DNA of 64,000 bases from Hymenobacter convexus (GCF_030580955.1 NZ_JAUQON010000002.1:713170-777169), one strand, 5' to 3'; counted from the stretch's first letter, positions 24,124-34,706 are shown. Notes: a model not told the origin generated them from the letters alone. A program made the numbers and translations.

Positions 24124-27100
24124 TTTTATATTCTACAACAACCACGCGGCACCTGAAGGGGCTGGTTTTTCTGCTGCTTGGCCTTATCGGCTTCGCTTTT
24201 GCCGCCCAGGCCCAGGTACTGAACTCCGGGTTTGAAACCGGCACCCTGGCTAACTGGACCGGGGCGGGCACCCTTTCGGTTACGGCAAATTTTGCGGCGA
24301 ACTCTTCCGGGGGCACGTGGGCCGTGAGCCCGGCCGGACTGAAAATGTCCCAAATGCAGCCCGGCACCGCGGTGGCAAACAAAGCCGTTGCTGAAGCGAA
24401 TCTTGGCCTGCCCGCGGGCGCTTTGGTTGCCTCGAACGCCAGCGTGTTCAACCCGGCCACCAACTTCGGCACGTTGACTCAGTCCATCAGCCTTGGCGCC
24501 GGACAGACTTTCACAATGTACTGGAACTACGTATCTCAAGACTACGCGCCCTACAACGACGGCGTGGTAGCCACCCTGACCGGCCCCTCGTATCAGAGCA
24601 TCAAGCTGCTGGCCGTGACGGTTAACGCGTACGGCGATGCCCAAACCATCGTGACGGGCAGCTACGGCAGCACCAATTGGCACGCCGTCACCTTCACGGC
24701 CGCTGCGGCCGGCACCTACAAACTGGGTTTTGCGTGTTTCAACTCCCAAGATACCTCGGTGAACCCCATTCTGTTCAATGACAATGCCCCCGGTGGGACT
24801 TCGGCCCCGGGCCAGCCCATCGTTACAACGGCAGCCGTAACCTCAACCAGCACGACGACTGCCACTTCGGGCGGCAACGTCACCGCCGACGGCGGTTCGG
24901 CCGTGACCGCCCGCGGCGTATGCTGGGGCACCAGCACCCTGCCCACCATTGCCGGAACCCATACGTCGGACGGCACCGGCACCGGGGCTTTTACTTCCAG
25001 CCTCACGGGCCTGACGGCAGGCGTGGCCTATTACGTGCGCGCTTATGCCACGAACATTGCCGGCACCGTGTACGGTGCGCAGGTAACCATTGCCGCCGAC
25101 AACGTGCCGCCGGTTATCACTACCAACGGCAACAAGAGCGTGCTGGCCGGTGCCGGCGTTTGCGGCGCGCTGGTTGCGGTGAGCGCCACGGCTACGGATA
25201 ACGTTTCGGTGGGGGCACCTGCCGGCGTGCGCAACGACGGGAAGGCGCTGACGGCCCTCTACCCGGTCGGCGTAACCACCATCACCTGGACGGTGTCGGA
25301 CACCAACGGCAACGCGGCCATTCCCGTCACCCAAACGGTGACGGTAACCGACGGACAAGCTCCCACCATCACGGCCCCGGCTGCCAAAACGGTGTCGACT
25401 GACGCTGGCCAATGCTCGGCTGCCAACGTGGCCCTGGGCACGGCCACGGCCGCCGACAACTGCACGGCGGTAACGGTTACCAACGACGCCCCGGCTACTT
25501 TCCCCAAAGGCACCACCACCGTGACCTGGACGGCCACCGACGCCGCCGGCAACGCGGCTATGGCCACCCAAACGGTGACCGTGACGGACACCGAACTGCC
25601 TGTGATTGCAACCCCGCTGTCCGTTGTGGCCAGCACCGACCCCGGCCAGTGCAGCGCCACCAGCGTGAACCTGGGCACCCCCGTGTTCAGCGACAACTGC
25701 TCGGCCACGATTGCCAACGATGCACCCGCTTCCTTCCCGAAAGGCACCACCACGGTGACGTGGACGGTAACGGATGCCGCCGGCAACGTGGCCACCGCTA
25801 CCCAGCAGGTGACCGTAATAGATAACGAAATGCCCACCATCACCACCCCGGTGTCTGTAGTGGCTTCAACCGACCCCGGCCAGTGCTCAGCCACCAACGT
25901 GGCCCTGGTCTCGCCTGTGGCGGCCGATAACTGTGGCACCGTCGTGGTGACCAATAATGCCCCGGCAACCTTCCCCAAAGGCAGCACCACTGTTATCTGG
26001 ACGGCTAGAGACGCTGCCGGTAACGTGGCCACGTCCACGCAGACGGTGACGGTGAACGACACCGAGTTGCCCACCATCGCAGCCCCCACGGCCAAAGTGG
26101 TGTCGACCGATGCCGGCCAGTGCTCGGCTACCAACGTGGCCCTAGGCTCGGCCACGGCTGGTGATAACTGCGCTGGTGTGGCTGTGACCAACAACGCCCC
26201 GGCTACTTTCCCCAAAGGCACTACGACGGTGACCTGGACGGCTACCGACGCCTCGGGCAACACCGCGACGGCCACGCAGCTGGTAACCGTGAACGACACC
26301 GAGCGCCCTGTATTGGCCGCGCTTTCGAACCTGAGCGTGAACGCCCCGGCCACCACGTGCGGCGCGGTGGTAAGCTTCGCCCCGGCCGCCAGCGACAACT
26401 GCGGCGCCACGGTGACCACCAGCCCGGCCTCGGGTAGCACCTTCGCCGTGGGCACTACCACGGTGAACGTGACGGCCACCGACGCCGCCGGCAACCAGAG
26501 CACCGGCAGCTTCACGGTGACGGTGCGCGACGTGACGGCCCCCACCGCCCTGGCCAAGACCTTTGACGTGACCCTGGCCAACGGCCAGGCCACGGTAACA
26601 GCCGCTCAGGTGAATAACGGCAGCAACGACGCCTGCGGCATCCGCTCGCTGAGCCTGAGCAAGACCAGCTTTGACTGCTCGAACATCGGCAACAACCCCG
26701 TGACGCTGACCGTGACCGACAACAACGGCAACACCAGCACCGCCTCGGGCGTGGTGAACGTGCGCGGCGACGTGCCCGTGGTAAGCATTGCGGCCACGCC
26801 GGCTAGCGTCAACTACAGCGCCAAGTCCATTGTGGTGTACCTCGGCTACGGCTCGCCTACGGCCACGCTCACCGCTTCGAGCGGCGCCCTGACCGGCGTG
26901 AGCTACGTGTGGACGGCGGCCCCGGGCCTGAGCACCCTCAACGGCGCGAGCACCACCTTCACGCCCACCGCCGAAGGCCAGTACAACTTTACCGTGACGG
27001 CCACCAGCGCCACCGGCTGCACCAGCACGGGCACGGTGAAGGTGTACGTGGAAGACGTGCGCTGCGGCAATAACGCCAACAACGACAAGGTGCAAATCTG

Positions 27101-27497
27101 CCACAATGGCCAGACCATCTGTGTATCGACCAGCGCGCTGAGCACCCACCTGGGCCACGGCGACAAGGTGGGCGACTGCAGCGTGAGCTTCCCGCGTGGC
27201 ATGGCGGAAACCGCCCCGGCTGCTACTATCAAGGCTGTCAACGAGCTGTTGGCCTTCCCGAACCCGGTGACGGAGAGCGCCACGGTGCAGTTCCGCACCG
27301 CGCAGGACGGCCCGGCCCAGGTCATCGTGTACAACGAACTGGGCCAGCGCGTGGCCACCTTGTTCGAGGGTGCCGCCACGGCCGGCCAGCAGTACTCGCT
27401 CACGCTCAAAGGCCAGAACCTGGCTTCGGGCCTGTACGTGTGCCGCCTCGTGACCAACGGCAAAACCGAGATGCTGCGCCTGACCATTGCCCGCTAA
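24120..27497 (+). CDS. Large secreted HYR-repeat protein with T9SS sorting domain
   Basis: An 1125-residue protein. It has a signal peptide ending AAQAQ, a lectin-like region to about residue 225, an Fn3-like module (TARGVCWGTSTLPT), six HYR-type repeats of about 78 residues (each ending in TATDAAGN...TVTVTD), a related seventh module, a PKD-like domain, a Cys-rich module (KVQICHNGQTICVS ... HLGHGD) and a T9SS type A domain (AFPNPVTESATVQF ... LASGLYVCRL). It is probably a surface adhesin or matrix protein. It starts inside the stop of the preceding gene. A strong terminator follows. Confidence 0.9.
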   Translation: MILYSTTTTRHLKGLVFLLLGLIGFAFAAQAQVLNSGFETGTLANWTGAGTLSVTANFAANSSGGTWAVSPAGLKMSQMQPGTAVANKAVAEANLGLPAGALVASNASVFNPATNFGTLTQSISLGAGQTFTMYWNYVSQDYAPYNDGVVATLTGPSYQSIKLLAVTVNAYGDAQTIVTGSYGSTNWHAVTFTAAAAGTYKLGFACFNSQDTSVNPILFNDNAPGGTSAPGQPIVTTAAVTSTSTTTATSGGNVTADGGSAVTARGVCWGTSTLPTIAGTHTSDGTGTGAFTSSLTGLTAGVAYYVRAYATNIAGTVYGAQVTIAADNVPPVITTNGNKSVLAGAGVCGALVAVSATATDNVSVGAPAGVRNDGKALTALYPVGVTTITWTVSDTNGNAAIPVTQTVTVTDGQAPTITAPAAKTVSTDAGQCSAANVALGTATAADNCTAVTVTNDAPATFPKGTTTVTWTATDAAGNAAMATQTVTVTDTELPVIATPLSVVASTDPGQCSATSVNLGTPVFSDNCSATIANDAPASFPKGTTTVTWTVTDAAGNVATATQQVTVIDNEMPTITTPVSVVASTDPGQCSATNVALVSPVAADNCGTVVVTNNAPATFPKGSTTVIWTARDAAGNVATSTQTVTVNDTELPTIAAPTAKVVSTDAGQCSATNVALGSATAGDNCAGVAVTNNAPATFPKGTTTVTWTATDASGNTATATQLVTVNDTERPVLAALSNLSVNAPATTCGAVVSFAPAASDNCGATVTTSPASGSTFAVGTTTVNVTATDAAGNQSTGSFTVTVRDVTAPTALAKTFDVTLANGQATVTAAQVNNGSNDACGIRSLSLSKTSFDCSNIGNNPVTLTVTDNNGNTSTASGVVNVRGDVPVVSIAATPASVNYSAKSIVVYLGYGSPTATLTASSGALTGVSYVWTAAPGLSTLNGASTTFTPTAEGQYNFTVTATSATGCTSTGTVKVYVEDVRCGNNANNDKVQICHNGQTICVSTSALSTHLGHGDKVGDCSVSFPRGMAETAPAATIKAVNELLAFPNPVTESATVQFRTAQDGPAQVIVYNELGQRVATLFEGAATAGQQYSLTLKGQNLASGLYVCRLVTNGKTEMLRLTIAR
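25360..26301 (+). repeat. Tandem HYR-coding repeats, four near-identical units of about 231-237 bp
   Basis: Within the HYR protein, four units begin near 25360, 25597, 25828 and 26065. Each encodes the order (D)xGQCSAxNV, DNC, FPKGTTTVTW, TATDAAGN. Similarity is high at the DNA level, so unit number may vary by recombination between strains. Confidence 0.8.
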
Positions 27498-27517
27498 TCC
27501 ATCAGGCAATACAGCAT

Positions 27518-27560
27518 AAAAAAACTTCCGCAGCTTCGGCTGCGGAAGTTTTTTGCTTTT
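27518..27560. terminator. Strong bidirectional intrinsic terminator
   Basis: The stem AACTTCCGCAGC with loop TTCG and GCTGCGGAAGTT is flanked by an A-run on the left and a T-run on the right. It lies between the convergent HYR gene and ABC permease gene and can end both transcripts. Confidence 0.92.
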
Positions 27561-27588
27561 CAGGGGTTTGCCACGAGCGTGGCGCGCG

Positions 27589-29147
27589 TTATTTCCGCAG
27601 GTACCCGCCCAAATCCGACACGCTGGCAATGCCCAACTGGCGCGCCTGCTGCCCGCGCATGAGCAGGGCGTAGGTGTTGTTGAAGCCAAGCGGCGCCAGC
27701 CATTCCAGCCCGTAGCGCCGCCGAAATTCGGCCCGCACGTAGCTGAGCACCGCCGCCGGGCGTCCGCCCAGCGAGTCGACCACCTGCGGCCGGGGCTGTA
27801 GCAGCACCAGCAGGCCGGTGCCGGTGTATTCGGGGTAAAGGTCGATGGCACCGGTGCGCAGCGCCTCGAAGCAGATGCTGGTGGCGCCCAGGCCGCTTTT
27901 GGTTTCCACAGCCAGGTCGGTATTGCCCCGAATGAGGGCGGCGTACATCTCAATGAGGATATACTGCTCAGCAAAAATCTTGGAGCCCAGCCGCACCACC
28001 GGCGCGCTCGGCACGGCTGGACGCGGGGCGCGCCACAGCCCGCGCCGCCGCAGAAATGCCTCGGCAATGACTTTGGGGTCTTCGTGCAAGTAATCGGCCC
28101 GGTAGTTCAGTTCCGTCATGGCCGAATCGGAAATCTGCCCGTCAAGCTGCGCCAGCACGGCGCGCAGTTCCGGATGGGCGCGCAGCACGGCGGGGCGCAC
28201 CACGGGCACGGCGTAGTAAGGCGGGAACACCCGGCGGTCGTCGCGTAGCACGCGCAGGCCGTAGGCCCGGATGCGGCCGTCGGTGCTGTAGCCGTCTATC
28301 ACGTCCACGTTGGCCTGGTGGGCGGCCTCGTACACCAATGCGGGGGCCAGCACCACGCTGGGCAGGTGCGTGAGGCCGTAGGCTTTGGTGAGGCCGGGCA
28401 GGCCGTCGGCGCGGCCCACAAACTCGGGGCTGAAGCCGGCCAGCAGCTTGCCCGTGGCCCGAGGCAGTAGGTAGCCGCCGGCCAGCAGCGGCAGCGCCAC
28501 CAGCAATGCCGCACCCGTTTGCCGCAGCCGCCGGGCGCTGAGCTTCTGCACACCGCCCAGCAGCGCATCGAAGGCCAAGGCCAGCCCCGCGGCCGGCAGC
28601 GCCCCGGCCAGTATCATCACCGGATTATTTAGGTTGATGCCGCCGAAGATGAACTCGCCCAGCCCGCCGGCTGCCACATAGGCCGCCAGCGTGGCCACGC
28701 CCACGTTGATGACGGCCGCCGTGCGGATGCCGGCCATGAGCACCGGCAGCGCCAGCGGCAGTTCTACCTGCCGGAGCACCTGCCCATCGGTGAGGCCCAG
28801 GCCGCGGGCGGCTTCCTCCACGGCCGGTGGCACGCCCTGAATACCAGCCAGCGTGTTGCGAATAATGGGCAGCAGCGAATACAGAAACAGCGCAAAAATG
28901 GCCGGCTTCGGTCCAATACCCAGCAGCGGAATCAGAAAGCCGAGCAGGGCAATGCTGGGCACCGTCTGGAGCACGCCGGCCAGGCCCAGCACGGCCGGCG
29001 CCCAGCGTGGCCGGCGCGACAAAAACAACCCCAGCGGCCCGCCCACCAGCACCGCCAGCAGCAGCGACGCCGCCGTGAGGCCAATATGCTGCAAGGTTTG
29101 CTCGCCCAGTTTGCCGGCTTGCGCGTGCCAGAAAGTGAATAGTGCGC

Positions 29148-29160
<13 letters not shown>
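27589..29160 (-). CDS. ABC importer permease fused to a circularly permuted OpuC/EgtU-type binding domain
   Basis: A 523-residue fusion. Residues 1-210 are a ProW/OpuCB-type permease (LQTVPSIALLGFLIPLLGIG; EAARGLGLTDGQVLRQVELP). After another membrane segment comes the binding domain, but its halves are swapped. The part that is normally C-terminal (FSPEFVGRADGLPGL ... VDVIDGYSTDGRI ... FPPYYAVPVVR) comes first. The normally N-terminal part (VRLGSKIFAEQYILIEMYAAL ... IDLYPEYTGTGLLVLL ... LGFNNTYAL) comes last and ends at the hinge (VSDLGGYLRK). Relatives import glycine betaine, choline or ergothioneine. It overlaps the ATPase gene stop by 13 bp. Confidence 0.9.
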
Positions 29161-30095
<935 letters not shown>

Positions 30096-30114
30096 GAAGC
30101 AAGGTAAGGATTCG

Positions 30115-30214
30115 AAGGGACGTCATGCTGAGCCTGTCGAAGCATCTCTACCGCAATAGTAAATGAATACTTGTGCAGCAGAGATGCTTCGACAAGCGCA
30201 GCATGACGTCCCTT
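30115..30214. repeat. Inverted-repeat element, CTGAGCCTGTCGAAGC variant
   Basis: Arms of 35 nt at 30115-30149 and 30180-30214 match with two mismatches. The left arm carries GAGCCTGTCGAAGCATC, the right the complement of GCGCTTGTCGAAGCATC. It lies between the ABC ATPase and DUF3850 genes, both minus strand. Confidence 0.88.
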
Positions 30215-30236
30215 TAACTCCTAATTCAGGCCACAG

Positions 30237-30590
30237 TTACCAAAGTCGGATATCCGTCATGCCCGTCGGGATGGGCGGCAGTTCGCTGAAGCCCAGCACG
30301 CACCAGTTGTCCTGCACGCCGAAGGTGCCGCCTTGCAGCACGTAGCTAATCCAGCGGGTGATGCTCTGGCCGGTGAACTGCTCGGTTTCGGGCTCAAATT
30401 CGCGCAGCAAAAGCTGGTCGCCCACCTGGAAGCTGCGGTCGTTTTCGCGCACGTCGAAGGGCTTATTGCCGGCCTTCACCGCCGCAAAGCAGGAAGGCCA
30501 GATTTTGAGCTCATGGTTTTGGTGCTGCGAGGGGTTGGTGATGTGAAACTGGGGAACGAATTGGTCGGCGAAGGTCAGGTTCGTAGTCAT
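30237..30590 (-). CDS. DUF3850 (ASCH/PUA-like) protein
   Basis: A 117-residue protein. Residues about 25-110 match the DUF3850 pattern: HELKIWPSCFAAVKAGNKPF, DVRENDRSFQVGDQLLLREF, FTGQSITRWISYVLQGGTFG and WCVLGFSE. The family belongs to the ASCH/PUA-like fold, which often binds RNA or modified bases; the role is unknown. A divergent N-terminal segment of about 24 residues precedes the domain. Confidence 0.88.
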   Translation of the reverse strand: MTTNLTFADQFVPQFHITNPSQHQNHELKIWPSCFAAVKAGNKPFDVRENDRSFQVGDQLLLREFEPETEQFTGQSITRWISYVLQGGTFGVQDNWCVLGFSELPPIPTGMTDIRLW

Positions 30591-30972
30591 GGGGATGAAT
30601 GGTTAGGGAGGGCGCGGCCGGCTGGTGGGCTGCCTGGGTGGCAGCGGCAGGGCGGGGCTTAGGCGCCGTCGGGGGTGAAAACTTGTTTTCTCAAGTTAAG
30701 CAAAAAACAAGGCCAAGATGCTCCAACGGCAAGGCAATCAGGATGGTTCCAAGGGAATTGTTGGCCGGGTTCGGCGCTGGGCCGTGCTTATTTGGGCCTG
30801 CCCAGCTGCTCACACAATCGATTGAACGTGGCGCGTTGGCGGCTTTTCGGATGCAGGCAAGCCCGGCGCGAGCGCCAATGAAAAGCCTGCTACATTCCCT
30901 CAGATGCCGCAAAAAAATAATAGCTCGGCGCCCGGCGTGCCGTTATTTGAATGTTCATTTCGCCTCCTGTTC
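30591..30972. other. Intergenic region without a convincing gene (382 bp)
   Basis: The region separates the divergent DUF3850 and M28 genes. An open frame at 30599-30976 has no domain, signal or composition supporting coding. A small hairpin AACTTG-TTTTCT-CAAGTT is at about 30682-30699. No consensus promoter was fixed. Confidence 0.6.
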
Positions 30973-32625
30973 ATGAAAACGCTTCTCCCGACGCTTGCCC
31001 TTTTCAGCCTTTTCGCAGGCCCGGCCGCCCACGCTCAGGCCCCACTCACGGTGCCCAAGCCCGTGACGGCCGCCCTAGAGCAAGTGCGCCCTGCCGATAT
31101 CAAAGCCCACATTGCCTACCTGGCCGACGACCGCCTGCAGGGCCGCAAAGCCGGCACGCCCGGCTACCAACTGGCCGTCGACTACGTCACCCAACAACTC
31201 AAAACCTTGGGCGTGCAGCCCGCCGGCGAAGCCGGTACCTACATTCAGAAAGTGCGCCTGCGCCGCGCCTTCCTGCAGCCCGGCGCTACCTTCGAAGCCC
31301 GTGATGCCCAGGGTGCTGCCCTGCCCCTCGCCGCCGGCCCCGACTACGTGCTCTACCCCAGCCCTGAACTGCCGGCCACCCGCGTCAGCAACGCGCCGCT
31401 GGCCTTCGCCGGCTTCGGCATCAGTGCCCCCGAGCTGGGCTACGACGACTACGCCGGCCTCGATGTGCGCGGCAAAGTGGTGCTGATTGTGCGCGGCGCG
31501 CCCCGCACGTTCGTGTCCACGGTGGCCTCGGCCAGCCAGGATTTGGCCGTGCTGCTCAAAACGGCCGTCGCCCACGGCGCGGTGGGCTTGCTGGTGGCCT
31601 CCACCCGCGTCGCACCGCCGGCCAGCGTCAGGGCCGGCACCTACAGCGTGCTGGGCGCCAAGGGAAAGGTGGCGGCCTCGCGCACCTTCGCGCCCGGCAG
31701 CCAGCAGCAGTTTTATGGGGCGGTGAATGCGGTGGCGCTCCAGAAGTTTCTGCAAACCTCGGCGCTCGATACCACGGCGGTTTTCGCCGCCATTCGCGCT
31801 GGCAAACCGGCTTCGGCCGTGCTCAAAACCACCATCACAGCCAGCGCGCAATCCCGGTATCAGGACTTCGAGAGCTACAACGTGGTGGGCCAGTTCCCCG
31901 GCTCCGATGCCAGGCTGAAGAGCGAATACGTGGTGCACTCAGCTCACCTCGACCACCTCGGCATCACGGCGCCGGTGCAGGGCGACTCCATCAACAACGG
32001 CGCCCACGACAATGCCTCGGGCGTGGCCTGCGTGCTCGAAATCGCCAAAATCTACTCCAAGCTCAAGGAGAGGCCCAAACGCACGATGCTCTTCGTGTTC
32101 ATGACCGGTGAGGAGCTGGGCCAACTGGGGTCCACCGCCTTCGCCACCAACCCCACCGTGCCCAAGGCCAGCATCGTGGCCGATATCAACATGGACATGC
32201 CCACGCTCATTGCCCCGCTGCTGAGCGTGGTGGCGCTGGGCGCCCCGCATTCCACCCTTATCGAGCCGGTGAAAAAGGCCTGCGCCTACATGGCCATCGA
32301 CCTCGAAAATGACCCCGAGCCCGAGCAAAACCGCTTCATCCGCAGCGACCAGTACAGCTTCGTAACGGCCGGCATTCCGGCCCTGCACCTCAAATACGGC
32401 AACAAAACCGCCGATGGCCGCAACAACCTCAGCGAAGAAGTGCAGAAGTGGCGCGCCGCCACCTACCACAAGCCTCAGGACGACATCAACGGCCGCTTCG
32501 ACTTCGAGGCCGGCCGCAAGTACGTGCAGCTCTGCTTCCTCGTCGGCTACCAGGTGGCGCAGAATCCGGTGCGCCCCATGTGGAACAAAGGCGACTTTTT
32601 CGGCGCGCGCTACGGGATGCGGTAA
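30973..32625 (+). CDS. Exported M28-family metallopeptidase with PA domain
   Basis: A 550-residue protein with a signal peptide (MKTLLPTLALFSLFAGPAAHAQ). It begins with IKAHIAYLADDRLQGRKAGTPG, typical of Bacteroidota M28 enzymes, has a PA insert near residues 125-260, and the co-catalytic zinc core: VHSAHLDHLG, NNGAHDNASGVACVLEIA, FVFMTGEELGQLGS and DINMDMP. A terminal SDQYSFVTAGIPALHL stretch and PQDDIN complete the site. It is predicted to be a periplasmic or secreted aminopeptidase. Confidence 0.92.
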   Translation: MKTLLPTLALFSLFAGPAAHAQAPLTVPKPVTAALEQVRPADIKAHIAYLADDRLQGRKAGTPGYQLAVDYVTQQLKTLGVQPAGEAGTYIQKVRLRRAFLQPGATFEARDAQGAALPLAAGPDYVLYPSPELPATRVSNAPLAFAGFGISAPELGYDDYAGLDVRGKVVLIVRGAPRTFVSTVASASQDLAVLLKTAVAHGAVGLLVASTRVAPPASVRAGTYSVLGAKGKVAASRTFAPGSQQQFYGAVNAVALQKFLQTSALDTTAVFAAIRAGKPASAVLKTTITASAQSRYQDFESYNVVGQFPGSDARLKSEYVVHSAHLDHLGITAPVQGDSINNGAHDNASGVACVLEIAKIYSKLKERPKRTMLFVFMTGEELGQLGSTAFATNPTVPKASIVADINMDMPTLIAPLLSVVALGAPHSTLIEPVKKACAYMAIDLENDPEPEQNRFIRSDQYSFVTAGIPALHLKYGNKTADGRNNLSEEVQKWRAATYHKPQDDINGRFDFEAGRKYVQLCFLVGYQVAQNPVRPMWNKGDFFGARYGMR

Positions 32626-32651
32626 AGCAAAGAGAAACCTAAAAACCAGAA

Positions 32652-32744
32652 CGTCATGCTGAGCGCAGCCGAAGCATCTCTACCGCAATACTAAATCAAG
32701 ATTAGTTACGCGGTAGAGATGCTTCGGCTGCGCTCAGCATGACG
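32652..32744. repeat. Inverted-repeat element, GTCATGCTGAGCGCAG family
   Basis: Perfect 35-nt arms at 32652-32686 and 32710-32744 with a 23-nt spacer (AATACTAAATCAAGATTAGT in part). It lies between the convergent M28 gene and the pirin remnant. Confidence 0.9.
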
Positions 32745-32764
32745 GGCCTTCTAAATCCAAGGGT

Positions 32765-33049
32765 TTACTCCTCGTCCTCAAACTTGCCCATGGCCCCGCT
32801 TTCAAAATCGGCAATGGCCTGTACCAACTCATTGTTGGTGTTCATCACAAACGGGCCATACGTGGTCAGGGGCTTGTCGCTCGGCGCGATGGTCATGGGC
32901 CCAATGTGGTCGATGAGCAGGAAGGGGCTGAGCTGGCGGATGCGCGGCCCCGGCATGGGGCTCGTCACCTGAAAGCCGTCGCCCACCGCCTTGCGGTTGC
33001 CGTCAATCACCTGAAATACGCGGCGGAAAGAAGTGGCCGGGCTAGTTTC
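32765..33049 (-). pseudogene. Pirin gene remnant with a large internal deletion
   Basis: Two ends of a pirin are joined in one frame. The N-terminal part (RRVFQVIDGNRKAVGDGFQV, PRIRQLSPFLLIDHIGP) matches the start of the cupin-fold family. It runs directly into the extreme C-terminus (TTYGPFVMNTNNELVQAIAD, FESGAMG). The HPHRGFET metal-binding core and about 180-200 residues are missing. No ATG is in place at the 5' side; only ATT or similar codons are available. This is the footprint of a deletion, not a functional short protein. Confidence 0.82.
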
Positions 33050-33352
33050 CGTAAAAAGCGAAAAAAGCGAGCGGGAAGGCCGGCAGTCAGCGGCCGTTCA
33101 GAAAAAGCGTTTGGGTGCAAAATAGTTATCTGGCCGGACGTTGATAACAGGGTTTTGGCCGACAGTTTCTAGCCAGGCTATCACAATCGGTTGCGGTAGT
33201 TTTTGAATAAAAACCCTTATTTATCAGTTGGTTGCAAGAATGGGTTGTGCATCTATATTTACGCGTCATTCGCTGAGAACCCCGGCCTGTCCACGGCGGC
33301 TAAACCGTTTTTGACTGACTGCGAAAACCTGCTTACACTCCAAAATTCCCTC
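33011..33352. other. Intergenic region between the pirin remnant and GH43 (about 340 bp)
   Basis: The left 40 bp still reads as degraded pirin N-terminus on the minus strand. The remainder holds no gene; its right part becomes AT-richer and carries the promoter at 33232-33261. Confidence 0.6.
33232..33261 (+). promoter_or_regulatory. Bacteroidota promoter: TTG-N19-TATATTTA
   Basis: TTG at 33232-33234 and TATATTTA at 33254-33261 have exactly 19 nt between them, matching the consensus in spacing with one mismatch at the last -7 base. It would give a leader of about 85 nt for the GH43 gene. Confidence 0.55.
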
Positions 33353-34474
33353 ATGCTCACTTCCTCCAAAACGCAGCGCCTGGCGCCCGTGCTGGCCGCC
33401 TCGCTGGCCCTGCTCGGCGCCTGCCAAAGCAACAATTCCACTCAGGAAACCACCGCCACCTCTGAAGCGCCCAAGGCCGATACCACGGCCGCCGCCCCGG
33501 CTACTAAGCAGCCCTTGTCGCAGCCGCTCATCAGCAACATCTACACGGCCGACCCGTCGGCGCACATTTTTGAAGGCAAGATTTATATCTACCCCTCGCA
33601 CGATATCGAGGCCAGCATTCCGGAAAACGACAAGGGTGACCATTTTGCCATGCGCGACTACCACATCCTGTCCATGGACAGCATCGGCGGCAAGGTGACG
33701 GACCACGGCGTGGGGCTCGACATCAAGGACATTCCCTGGGCCGGCCGCCAGCTGTGGGCGCCCGATGCCGCCTTCAAAAATGGTACTTACTACCTGTATT
33801 TCCCCGTCAAAGACAAGCAAGACGTCTTCCGCATCGGCGTGGCGACCAGCACCACGCCCGCCGGCCCGTTCAAGGCCGAAGCCACGCCCATGGCCGGCAG
33901 CTTCAGCATCGACCCCGCCGTATTCCAGGACACTGATGGCAAATCCTACATGTATTTCGGCGGCCTCTGGGGCGGCCAGCTACAGCGCTGGCAGAAAGGC
34001 ACCTACAACGCCAACGCCCCCGAAAAAGAGCCCAACACCGCCGTGCCCGCCCTCAACGCCCGCGTCGGCAAGTTGTCGGCTGATATGAAGCATTTCGACG
34101 GACCGGTGCAGGAAATCCAAATCCTCGACGAAGCCGGTAAGCCCCTGCTGGCCAGCGACACCAAGCGCCGCTTCTTCGAAGGCGGCTGGATGCACAAGTA
34201 CCAGGGCAAGTATTATTTCTCCTACTCTACCGGCGACACGCACCTGCTGGTGTACGCCACCAGCGACAAACCCACCGGCCCCTTCACCTACCAGGGCGTC
34301 ATCATGGAGCCCGTGCAGGGCTGGACCACGCACCACTCCATCATCGAGAAAGACGGCAAGTGGTACATCTTCTACCACGACACCCAGCTCTCAGGCAAAA
34401 CCTGGCTGCGCAACATCAAAGTGACCGAACTCAAGCGCCGGGCTGATGGCGGCATCGAGACGATAGTGCCGTAG
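33353..34474 (+). CDS. Glycoside hydrolase family 43 lipoprotein
   Basis: A 373-residue protein with an SPII signal (LALLGAC near residue 24) and a Ser/Thr/Ala-rich linker. The five-bladed GH43 propeller has the general-base Asp in YTADPSAHIF (Asp67), the pKa-tuning Asp in IDPAVFQD (Asp187), and the acid Glu in FFEGGW (Glu276). Relatives are beta-xylosidases or alpha-arabinofuranosidases that act on hemicellulose. No SusC/SusD pair is adjacent, so this is not part of a visible utilisation locus. Start chosen at MLTSSKTQR. Confidence 0.9.
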   Translation: MLTSSKTQRLAPVLAASLALLGACQSNNSTQETTATSEAPKADTTAAAPATKQPLSQPLISNIYTADPSAHIFEGKIYIYPSHDIEASIPENDKGDHFAMRDYHILSMDSIGGKVTDHGVGLDIKDIPWAGRQLWAPDAAFKNGTYYLYFPVKDKQDVFRIGVATSTTPAGPFKAEATPMAGSFSIDPAVFQDTDGKSYMYFGGLWGGQLQRWQKGTYNANAPEKEPNTAVPALNARVGKLSADMKHFDGPVQEIQILDEAGKPLLASDTKRRFFEGGWMHKYQGKYYFSYSTGDTHLLVYATSDKPTGPFTYQGVIMEPVQGWTTHHSIIEKDGKWYIFYHDTQLSGKTWLRNIKVTELKRRADGGIETIVP

Positions 34475-34503
34475 AGCACAAGCAGAAGCGCAAGAGGAAA
34501 GCC

Positions 34504-34605
34504 CGTCATGCAGAGCGCAGCGAAGCATCTTGCCCGCCACTACTAATCCCTTTTGATTGGATTTACTGGTGGCGGGCAAGATGCTTCGCTGCGCTCTGCA
34601 TGACG
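34504..34605. repeat. Inverted-repeat element, GTCATGCAGAGCGCAGCGAA subfamily
   Basis: Perfect 37-nt arms at 34504-34540 and 34569-34605 with a 28-nt spacer containing GATTGGATTTACT, a core also seen at 41811-41911 and 51091-51202. It lies between GH43 and the bacilliredoxin gene. Confidence 0.9.
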
Positions 34606-34655
34606 TAATATTAGGTGCCGAAACTTTCCGCCGCCCTCTTTGCTTTAAGCATTCG

Positions 34656-34663
34656 TATTTTTG
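34656..34663 (+). promoter_or_regulatory. TATTTTTG (-7) box before the bacilliredoxin gene
   Basis: A perfect TAnnTTTG match 43 nt before the ATG at 34707. The nearest TTG is only 13 nt upstream, so the -33 element is uncertain. Confidence 0.4.
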
Positions 34664-34706
34664 CATCATCATGCGGCCCGGCCGCTTTTTATAAATCATT
34701 ACGACA

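Noticed and set aside
30599..30976. Open frame between DUF3850 and M28 genes
   Set aside because: No start context, no recognised domain, atypical composition, and it overlaps the well-supported M28 start.
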